Part shown: piece by piece, positions 48,076 through 54,752 of the stretch
Position numbering within the stretch: position 1 is the first letter of the stretch
How the letters are laid out: each line of letters starts with the position of its first letter
Assembly (NCBI GenBank): GCA_003597935.1
Contig: QZJT01000071.1
Location: 1-56,751, forward strand
Reading direction: 5' to 3'
DNA from: Phycisphaerales bacterium
GTDB lineage: Bacteria; Planctomycetota; Phycisphaerae; UBA1845
DNA: 56,751 nucleotides
Program-made: the position numbers and the translations under genes
The notes under the pieces: model-generated
The model's input: only the letters and a program-made list of their open reading frames with translations
Databases searched by the model: none
What the model was told of the DNA's origin: nothing

Positions 48076-49790
48076 CCGAGGTCGATCCCATCCTGATCTC
48101 CGTCTTCGCTCGGGCGTTCAAGTCGATTACCGATGAGATGAGCATCTCGCTGCAGAAGACGACGCGATCGCCGATTCTGTGCGAGGCCAGGGACTTCGTG
48201 ACCGGCCTGTACGACGCCGAGGGCAACATGCTGGAGCAGACGGAGAACCTGCCCATCCTGTCGTTTTCGCTCGGCCCCGTGTGCAAGTACATCATCAAGT
48301 ATTTCGGCGGCGACGTTCATCCCGGCGATGTCATCTTTCACAACGACGTCTTCAGCATGGGCAACCAGAACAACGACGTGGCCGTCTACAAGCCGATCTT
48401 CTTCCACGACACCCTGGTGGGCTGGTCGGCGTGCAAGGGACACCAGGCCGACATCGGCGGAGCGGTGGCCGGGGGGTACAACCCCAACGCCACCGAAGTG
48501 TGGCAGGAAGCGCTGCGCATCCCACCCGTCAAGGTGTACGAGCGGGGCAAGCTGCGCAAGGACGTCTGGGACCTGATCTTCGCCAACATCCGCTTCGACA
48601 TCGTGCAGCAGGACATGCGGGCACAGATCGGCTCGTGCGTCGTCGGCGAGCGCCGCATGGTGCGGCTGCTGGAAAAGTACGGCCTCGATTGCTTCGAGAC
48701 GCACAAGCGGGCGCTGTTCGAGGCGACGCGGGCGATGATGGAGGCGGAGATCGCCACCATTCCCAACGGCCAGTACCGGGGCGAGGCCACCATTTACTAT
48801 GACGGAAAGAACAAGGACAAGCAGTACAAGATCCGCGTGAAGATCACCGTGGCCGACAGGCGCGTCACGTTCGACTACACGGGCACCGATCCGCAATCGG
48901 ACGCCTTCGTCAACGGCACCTATACGTCCAGCGCCTCGGCCGCCACGCTGACCTTTCTCCAGATGGTCAATCCCGACATCCCCCATAACCAGGGCATGGT
49001 CGAACCGCTGGAGATCCTGATTCCCGAGGGGATCATCCTCAACGCCGCGTATCCGGCCGCCACGACCTATGGCAACCACCTGTGCCCGGCCAACGCGGAC
49101 GCCATCTGCCGCGCCCTGGCGGCGGCCATCCCGGACCGGGTCACCGCGGGATGGAACCACCTGCTCTGCTCGCTGACTACCGGCGTCGATCCGCGCAAGA
49201 ACGACAAGTACGTGGACATCTGCTTCATGGGGCTGAAGGGCGGCTCCGGCGCGCTGCGCGGGTTCGACGGCTACGACCACATCGGCATGATCGACGCCTC
49301 CGGCGGCCTGCTGGACCAGGACTACGAGATGTTCGAGCAGCAGACGCCGCACCGGTTGATCCGGCACGAGTATCTCTGCGATTCCGCCGGGCCGGGACGG
49401 TGGCGCGGCGGACTGGGGGTGGAGACGATCTTCGAGATCGGCGGCCGCAGGACGCAACTGGTGGTGTTCGGCGACGGCGACGTGGAACCCGCCTTCGGCC
49501 TGCACGGGGGCAGCGGCGGGAGCCTGAACTCGATCCGGTTGACCTACCCGGACGGGAGGGAATACCGCCCGCTGAGCTTGGACCTGATCAGTGGTGTGCC
49601 TGCGGGGACCATCTACCACCAGCAGGCGGGCGGCGGCGGCGGGTACGGCCGGGCGCCGGATCGGCCGGCGGAATTGGTCGCCCGCGAGGTGCGCGACGGG
49701 ATCATTTCCGCACGGGTGGCACGGGACGTGTACGGAGTAGAGGTCGACGAGCAGACGTACCAGGTCAGGCGGGCGCGCGGCGAGCGGTAA
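48072..49790 (+). CDS. Hydantoinase family subunit B (HyuB-like)
   Basis: A 572-residue partner of HyuA. The HyuB core is seen in DEMSISLQKTTRSPILCEARDFVTGLYDAEGNMLEQTENLPI, then GDVIFHNDVFSMGNQNNDV and KGHQADIGGAVAGGYNPNATEVWQE, and the C-terminal EYLCDSAGPGRWRGGLGVE glycine-rich segment. The conserved His/Asp motif usually reads HHxDIGG; here it is GHQADIGG. HyuB carries the catalytic site for the activated intermediate, either hydrolysis or carboxylation. Substrate is unresolved. Four bases separate it from the acyl-CoA dehydrogenase gene. Confidence 0.88.
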   Translation: MTEVDPILISVFARAFKSITDEMSISLQKTTRSPILCEARDFVTGLYDAEGNMLEQTENLPILSFSLGPVCKYIIKYFGGDVHPGDVIFHNDVFSMGNQNNDVAVYKPIFFHDTLVGWSACKGHQADIGGAVAGGYNPNATEVWQEALRIPPVKVYERGKLRKDVWDLIFANIRFDIVQQDMRAQIGSCVVGERRMVRLLEKYGLDCFETHKRALFEATRAMMEAEIATIPNGQYRGEATIYYDGKNKDKQYKIRVKITVADRRVTFDYTGTDPQSDAFVNGTYTSSASAATLTFLQMVNPDIPHNQGMVEPLEILIPEGIILNAAYPAATTYGNHLCPANADAICRALAAAIPDRVTAGWNHLLCSLTTGVDPRKNDKYVDICFMGLKGGSGALRGFDGYDHIGMIDASGGLLDQDYEMFEQQTPHRLIRHEYLCDSAGPGRWRGGLGVETIFEIGGRRTQLVVFGDGDVEPAFGLHGGSGGSLNSIRLTYPDGREYRPLSLDLISGVPAGTIYHQQAGGGGGYGRAPDRPAELVAREVRDGIISARVARDVYGVEVDEQTYQVRRARGER

Positions 49791-49794
49791 CGCC

Positions 49795-50925
49795 ATGGAC
49801 TTTGAACTGACCGAAGACCAGCGGCTCCTGCGCGACACTTTCGGTCGCTTCTGTACCGAGCGGGTGGTTCCCCAAGCCGCTGAGATCGACGAACGGGGCC
49901 AGTTTCCCCGCGAGCTGTTCGAGGAACTGGCGGAACTGGGCTTCTTCGGCCTGCGTTATCCGGAGGCCGTCGGCGGGACGGGCGTCGATTTTCTCTCCTA
50001 CTGCCTGGCGATCAGCGAGATTGCCCGCGGGTCGCTCGCCCTGGCGGCGTCGGCCGCCATGCAGTCGCTGATGGGCACCCACTTCCTTGACGCATTCGGA
50101 AACGACGCCATCCGTGAGACGTTGCTCAAGCCGGCGATCACGGGCCGCAAGATCGGGACGATCTGTATCACCGAACCGGACGCGGGCAGCGATCTTTCCG
50201 CCATCTCGACTTGGGCCGAGCGGGTCGACGGCGGGTACCGGCTCAGCGGGCAGAAGACGTGGATCACCTCGGCCGCGGTGGCGGATTTCTTTACCGTCTT
50301 CGCCCGCGCCGGCGAAGACAAGCGCCTGACCATCTTCCTGGTGGAAAAAGACTTCCCCGGCCTCGTGGTAGGCCGCGGCATCGAGAAGATGGGCACGCGC
50401 GCCTCGCCGAACAACGAAGTGTTCCTGGATAAGTGCTTCGTCCCGGCGGACCACCGACTGGGCGCAGAGGGCGACGGCGAGAGTGCCCTGCGGGACATCC
50501 TGGATGAGGTCCGGGTGATGACGGGAGCGCTGGCGGTCGGCGTCGCCCGCGCGGCCTTGGAGGAGGCGCTCCAATACGCCGCGCAGCGCAAGCAGTTCGA
50601 CCGCCCCATCAATTGCTTCCAGGCGATCCAGTTGAAGCTGGCCGAGATGGGCACGGACCTCGAAGCGGCCCAGCACCTGGTCTACTACGCCGCGTGGTTG
50701 AAAGACCAGGGCAGGCCGATGCGGCGCGAGGCGGCCATGGCCAAGCTCTTCGCCAGTGAGCGGGCGGTGTCCATCTGCGACCAGGCCACGCGCATCCTGG
50801 GGTCCTACGGCTACGCCCGCGAGTTCGCCGCCGAGCGGTATTTTCGCGACATCCGCTTCACCCTGTACGGCGGCGGTACGAGCGAGATTCTGAAGTTGTT
50901 GATTGCGCGGGAAATGACGAGCTGA
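49795..50925 (+). CDS. Acyl-CoA dehydrogenase
   Basis: A 376-residue FAD-dependent acyl-CoA dehydrogenase with the usual signatures CITEPDAGSDLSAI and KTWITSAAVADFF, a flavin-binding RKQFDRPINCFQAIQLKLAEM, and ILGSYGYAREFAAERYFRDIR near the end. At the position of the common catalytic Glu (YEGTxxI) it has YGGGTSEI (Tyr358-Gly361), so the base must come from elsewhere; LDEVRVMTGA on helix G offers a Glu one residue away from the isovaleryl-CoA dehydrogenase position. Branched-chain or long-chain substrates are therefore possible. It follows hyuB by four bases. Confidence 0.88.
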   Translation: MDFELTEDQRLLRDTFGRFCTERVVPQAAEIDERGQFPRELFEELAELGFFGLRYPEAVGGTGVDFLSYCLAISEIARGSLALAASAAMQSLMGTHFLDAFGNDAIRETLLKPAITGRKIGTICITEPDAGSDLSAISTWAERVDGGYRLSGQKTWITSAAVADFFTVFARAGEDKRLTIFLVEKDFPGLVVGRGIEKMGTRASPNNEVFLDKCFVPADHRLGAEGDGESALRDILDEVRVMTGALAVGVARAALEEALQYAAQRKQFDRPINCFQAIQLKLAEMGTDLEAAQHLVYYAAWLKDQGRPMRREAAMAKLFASERAVSICDQATRILGSYGYAREFAAERYFRDIRFTLYGGGTSEILKLLIAREMTS

Positions 50926-50930
50926 GTCGG

Positions 50931-50957
50931 GAATGCCGAATGACGAATAACGAATGC
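50931..50957. repeat. GAATGCCGAATGACGAATAA-type dispersed repeat
   Basis: Related to the array at 38534. It sits just after the acyl-CoA dehydrogenase stop and before the mutase genes. Confidence 0.65.
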
Positions 50958-51081
50958 AGAGTCCTCGGAGCTGAATCTGCGACGGAGGCTGAGCGTGCAT
51001 CCGTAGCCGTCAGTGGCGGGCGTGGAGTCGAGACGGCGGCTTTGGCTCCGCAGTGAAGCCGCCGAAAGGAGCGTTTCCCTG

Positions 51082-51474
51082 ATGACAAGCGCGGTCCGCA
51101 TCCTTTTCGCCAAGCCGGGGCTGGACGGCCACGACGTGGGGGCCAAGGTCGTGGTGCGGGCGCTGATGGATGCCGGTTTCGAAGTCGTCTACACCGGCCT
51201 GCGCAAGACCCCGGAAGAGATCGTGCGCCGCGTCTGCGACGAGGACGCCAACGTGCTCGGTCTGTCGATCCTGTCGGGTTCCCACGTTCCGATATGCCGG
51301 CGGATCGGGGCGCTGCTGCTGGAGAACCAGAGGGAAGACGTCCTCTGGATCGTCGGCGGGAACATCCCCCAACGGGACCACGCCGCGTTGTATGACATCG
51401 GCGTGGACGCCGTCTTCGCCGTGGGCACGCCGCTTCAGACCATCGTTGATTTTCTGCGTGAGAACGTGCCATGA
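51082..51474 (+). CDS. Methylmalonyl-CoA mutase, cobalamin-binding subunit (split type)
   Basis: A 130-residue B12-binding domain. LDGHDVG (Asp15, His17, Gly20) is the base-off/His-on motif, followed by LSILSGSH and IVGGNIP, which line the nucleotide loop. It holds adenosylcobalamin for the large subunit encoded next; its TGA overlaps the next ATG (ATGA). The ATG at 51082 is preferred to one at 51013 because homology begins six residues later. This small/large split is as in archaeal mutases and 2-hydroxyisobutyryl-CoA mutase. Confidence 0.9.
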   Translation: MTSAVRILFAKPGLDGHDVGAKVVVRALMDAGFEVVYTGLRKTPEEIVRRVCDEDANVLGLSILSGSHVPICRRIGALLLENQREDVLWIVGGNIPQRDHAALYDIGVDAVFAVGTPLQTIVDFLRENVP

Positions 51475-53084
51475 GTCGCCAGACACACGCCGATCTCAAA
51501 GAGGTGATCAACGAATCGGGGATCGTGATCCAGCCGGTCTATGCGTCCGAAGACGTCGAGGCGAGCGGCGGCTGGGACGGCATCGGCAAGCCGGGCGAGT
51601 TCCCGTTCACCCGCGGCATTCACGAGCTGATGTACCGCCAGCGCCCGTGGACCATGCGCCAGTACGCGGGCTTTGGCACACCGGAAGAGACCAACGAGCG
51701 GTTCCGCTACCTGATCGCCAACGGGCAGACCGGGCTGAACGTCGCGTTCGACCTGCCGTCGCAGGTGGGGCTGGATTCCGATGACCCGGCGGCCCTGGGC
51801 GAGGTCGGCCGCGTCGGCATGGCGGTGGACACGCTCAAGGACTTCGAGATCGCCTTCGAGGGGATCGACCTCGCCAGGATCACCGTGTCGCTGACCATCA
51901 ACGGGCCGGCCGTGACGCTGATCGCCATGTACTTCGCCATGGCGCAGAAGCGCGGGTACGACGTCCGCACGCTGCGGGGCACGGCCCAGAACGACATCCT
52001 CAAGGAGTTCATCGGCCGGGGCACGTGGGTTTTCCCGGTGGAGCCGTCGATCAAGCTGGTCGGCGACACGATCCTGTACTGCGCCGAGTACGCCCCGCTG
52101 TACAGCCCGGTGAGCGTCTGTGGCTACCACATCCGGGAATCCGGCGCCACGCCCGTGCAGGAGATGGCCTACGCGTTCTGCATTGCCAGGGCTTATATCG
52201 ACCATGTGCTTCAGCGCGGACTGGGCATTGACGAGTTCGCCTCGCGCCTGTCTTTCAACTTCGACATCCACGGGAACCTGTTCGAGCAGGTGGCCAAGTT
52301 CCGCGCCGCTCGAAGGCTGTGGGCGAAGCTCATGAAGGAGCAGTACCACACGGAGGACCCGCGCTCCACGTGGATGCGGATGATAGCCGGGGGGGGCGGT
52401 GGCGGCCTGACGATCGAGCAGCCGGAGAACAACATCGTCCGCAGCGCCTACTACGCCCTGATCAGCGCGCTTTCCGGCACGCAGACCATGGCTCTGTGCA
52501 GCTTCGACGAGGCCTACACCATCCCGTCGGAAAAAGCCGCCCGCATTTCGCTGCGGACGATGCAAATTCTGATCGAGGAGATGGGCCTCTGTGACACGGT
52601 GGATCCGCTGGCCGGGTCCTACTACGTGGAAACCCTGACGAACCAGATGGAAGAGCGCATCCGGGCCACGATGAACGCGGTGGACCAGGAAGGCGGCATC
52701 GTGCGGGCGATCGCCGAGGGGCGAATTCAGAATGTCGTCTCCAGGCAGGCTTACGAGCGGCTCAAGAAGCTCGAGAGCGGTGAAATCCGGAAAGTGGGGA
52801 TGAACTGCTACCGCATGGAGGAGGAAGAGGACGTGCAGGTGGGATTTCATCCGTTCAAGGAGGAAGACTGCGCGACGCAGATCAAACGGTTGGAGCAGGT
52901 CCACGCGGAACGCGACAAGGAGCGCGTCGGCCGCCTGCTCGAACAACTCCTGGCCGACGCCAGGGCGGGGCGCAACGTGATGCCGGCCGTGATCGAAAGC
53001 GTCAAGGCCTATGCCACGGTCGGCGAACTGACGCGCTGCTTCGTGGAAGCCTATGGGAAGTACCAGGAACCGGTGTGCTTTTAG
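51471..53084 (+). CDS. Methylmalonyl-CoA mutase, catalytic TIM-barrel subunit (split type)
   Basis: A 537-residue substrate-binding subunit without its own B12 domain. By hand alignment to Propionibacterium mutase, Tyr89 corresponds to Tyr65 (RQYAGF), Gln197 to Gln173 (TAQND), Arg207 to Arg183 (EFIGRGTW) and His244 to His220 (CGYHIRE), with identical spacings (118 and 37 residues). The Tyr/Arg pair binds the carboxylate of methylmalonyl-CoA and is changed in isobutyryl- and 2-hydroxyisobutyryl-CoA mutases, so interconversion with succinyl-CoA is the best prediction. The C-terminus is acidic (RMEEEEDVQVGFHPF). Its TAG abuts a repeat element. Confidence 0.9.
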   Translation: MSRQTHADLKEVINESGIVIQPVYASEDVEASGGWDGIGKPGEFPFTRGIHELMYRQRPWTMRQYAGFGTPEETNERFRYLIANGQTGLNVAFDLPSQVGLDSDDPAALGEVGRVGMAVDTLKDFEIAFEGIDLARITVSLTINGPAVTLIAMYFAMAQKRGYDVRTLRGTAQNDILKEFIGRGTWVFPVEPSIKLVGDTILYCAEYAPLYSPVSVCGYHIRESGATPVQEMAYAFCIARAYIDHVLQRGLGIDEFASRLSFNFDIHGNLFEQVAKFRAARRLWAKLMKEQYHTEDPRSTWMRMIAGGGGGGLTIEQPENNIVRSAYYALISALSGTQTMALCSFDEAYTIPSEKAARISLRTMQILIEEMGLCDTVDPLAGSYYVETLTNQMEERIRATMNAVDQEGGIVRAIAEGRIQNVVSRQAYERLKKLESGEIRKVGMNCYRMEEEEDVQVGFHPFKEEDCATQIKRLEQVHAERDKERVGRLLEQLLADARAGRNVMPAVIESVKAYATVGELTRCFVEAYGKYQEPVCF

Positions 53085-53215
53085 ATCCTATCCTATAACC
53101 GGGAGTAGCGTTCAAATGAACCGAGCCGCGCACGTAAGTAAGCGGTTTCTCTTGAGCCGGAAGAGACCCCTCCCTTACGGTCGGGGCTCGGTTTCCGCGT
53201 TTTGGGATAGGTTCT
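53085..53215. mobile_element. MITE-like element with CCTATCC/GGATAGG ends
   Basis: About 130 bases bounded by CCTATCC (53087) and GGATAGG (53205), containing the palindrome-like CCCCTCCCTTACGGTCGGGG. It has no coding capacity and begins directly at the mutase stop codon. Confidence 0.55.
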
Positions 53216-53404
53216 TAGTCCAGGTCGGCGTGCGATCACGCGCCACCAGCGAGCCGCGGGTTTCAGCCCGCGCGGACGAGCGGCGAGCCGCGGGGCTTGA
53301 AGCCCGCGCGGAGGAGCCGATTGTAGTGCGGCCACGAGTCGCGCGCAGTATGTCAAATGGCATTGCGCACGACTGGGTGATTCGGATTTGGAGGACGTAG
53401 TCCC
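53216..53404. other. Remainder of the mutase-hydroxylase gap
   Basis: 53085-53404 is a 320-base gap: the MITE-like element, then the inverted palindromic repeat at 53228-53352, then about 50 bases before the FAD-subunit ATG. I see no gene; the promoter of the hydroxylase operon may lie here. Confidence 0.5.
53228..53352. repeat. AAGCCCGC-family palindromic repeat, inverted copy with two units
   Basis: Reads GCGTGCGATCACGCGCCACC, then GAGCCGCGGGTTTCAGCCCG and GAGCCGCGGGGCTTGAAGCC, and ends GCCACGAGTCGCGCGCA. This is the reverse orientation of the copies at 15835 and 37704, ends included. Confidence 0.7.
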
Positions 53405-54271
53405 ATGGAAACACGCGCTGGTTATCGCGTAGCCACGGCGCTGGAAGTGGCGGCGCGGATCGCGACGCTGGAACGTGCGACGCTGTTTGCCGGCGGTACG
53501 GACCTGCTGCCGCGCTGGTCGAAGGGCGTGCTCCAGAGGCCGGAAGTCCTCGTCGATCTCAAGCGCATCCCGGAACTGAAGGGAGTGTCCCGCAACGACG
53601 CGGAGGTGAGCATTGGTCCCTGCACGCCGCTGAGCGATCTGGCGGTGGATCCCATCATCCGACAGACGGCGCCGGTGTTAGCCGAGGCGGCCGGGCGCGT
53701 GGCGTGTGCGCAGGTCCGCAACCGCGCCACGCTGGGCGGGAACCTGTGCAACGCCTCACCCGCGGCGGACACGGCCGTGCCGCTCATCCTGCTGGATGCG
53801 ACGCTGGAACTGACGGCGATCGGCCCGGGCGGCCCCAGTGTACGCGACGTGGCAATCACCGACTTTTTCACAGGTCCGGGCGCTACTGTCCTGGCCCCCG
53901 GCGAGATCCTGACGCACATCCGGTTCGAGCCGCAGCCGCCCGGCACGTTTGCGGCATGGGACAAGTTCGGAACGCGCCCCTCGATGGAAATCGCGGTGGC
54001 CTCGGTCGGCGTCGCGCTGCGGCTGGAGGGGGGCACAGTGACCTGGGTACGGGTAGGTTACGGCTCGGTAGCGCCGACACCTCTGCGCGGGCGGGCCGCC
54101 GAGGCCGTGCTGACCGGCAGCCCACTGTCCATGGAGGTCATCGAAAGAGCCGCCGCGGCCGCCCGAGCGGAAATCGCCCCCATCACGGACGTGCGGGCCA
54201 GCGAAGCATACCGCCGCGACGTCGTCGGCGTGATGCTCGGGAGGATGCTGAAACATGCTGGCCACGCTTGA
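53405..54271 (+). CDS. Xanthine-dehydrogenase-family hydroxylase, FAD-binding subunit
   Basis: A 288-residue CoxM/HcrB-like flavoprotein. FAGGTDLLPRW and RNRATLGGNLCNASPAADTAVPL are the two FAD-binding motifs of this family (AGGT and TxGGN). It lacks the extra [4Fe-4S] insert of 4-hydroxybenzoyl-CoA reductase beta subunits. It transfers electrons from the [2Fe-2S] subunit to an external acceptor. It overlaps the next gene by 17 bases, so the three subunits form a tight operon. Confidence 0.87.
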   Translation: METRAGYRVATALEVAARIATLERATLFAGGTDLLPRWSKGVLQRPEVLVDLKRIPELKGVSRNDAEVSIGPCTPLSDLAVDPIIRQTAPVLAEAAGRVACAQVRNRATLGGNLCNASPAADTAVPLILLDATLELTAIGPGGPSVRDVAITDFFTGPGATVLAPGEILTHIRFEPQPPGTFAAWDKFGTRPSMEIAVASVGVALRLEGGTVTWVRVGYGSVAPTPLRGRAAEAVLTGSPLSMEVIERAAAAARAEIAPITDVRASEAYRRDVVGVMLGRMLKHAGHA

Positions 54272-54752
54272 GACAGCAAAGCTCGACCTGTCGATGAATG
54301 TGAACGGTCAGGCCGTCAGACTGTGGGTGTCCCCCTTCACCACCCTGCTGGAGGTCCTGCGAGAGCAGCTCGAACTGACCGGCACCAAGTACGCCTGTGG
54401 CGAGGGAGAGTGCGGGGCCTGCTCGGTGCTGCTGGATGGGCGGGTGGTCAACTCCTGCCTGGTCCTTGCCGCCGAGTGCGCGGGCTGCGAAGTGGTCACC
54501 ATCGAAGGGCTGACCACGAACGGCAAGCTGCATCCTCTCCAGCAGGCGTTCGTGGACCACGGCGCGGTGCAGTGCGGCTTCTGCACGCCGGGGATGATCA
54601 TGGCGGCGTATGCGCTGCTGGCCGCCAACCCGAACCCCACGGAGGCGGATGTCAAGCGGGGCCTGGAGGGGAACCTGTGCCGCTGCACGGGGTATCGAAA
54701 GATCATCGACGCCGTGCTCTCCATGGCGAGAGGAGGCCGCAGCGATGATTGA
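54255..54752 (+). CDS. Xanthine-dehydrogenase-family hydroxylase, [2Fe-2S] subunit
   Basis: A 165-residue CoxS-like protein with a plant-type cluster motif, ACGEGECGAC...NSCL, and the second CxxC...CxC cluster, CGFCTPG...GNLCRCTGY, next to the molybdenum site. Both clusters are complete. The N-terminal ten residues overlap the upstream gene, and a later start (Met at residue 14) is possible. AGGAGG for the next gene lies inside its 3' end. Confidence 0.9.
   Translation: MLATLETAKLDLSMNVNGQAVRLWVSPFTTLLEVLREQLELTGTKYACGEGECGACSVLLDGRVVNSCLVLAAECAGCEVVTIEGLTTNGKLHPLQQAFVDHGAVQCGFCTPGMIMAAYALLAANPNPTEADVKRGLEGNLCRCTGYRKIIDAVLSMARGGRSDD

Noticed and set aside
45961..49790. HyuAB as a true acetone carboxylase
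   Set aside because: No gene for the small zinc-containing gamma subunit is present and the second subunit is shorter than AcxA. Left as hydantoinase/carboxylase family.
51000..51081. Cobalamin riboswitch before the mutase genes
   Set aside because: The gap is short and I could not find a B12-box-like segment; the upstream part is a dispersed repeat.
43370..53084. Acetone degradation by carbonylation to 2-hydroxyisobutyryl-CoA (TPP enzyme plus split B12 mutase)
   Set aside because: The TPP enzyme is clearly IorA with ferredoxin clusters, and the mutase keeps Tyr and Arg at the methylmalonyl-binding positions.
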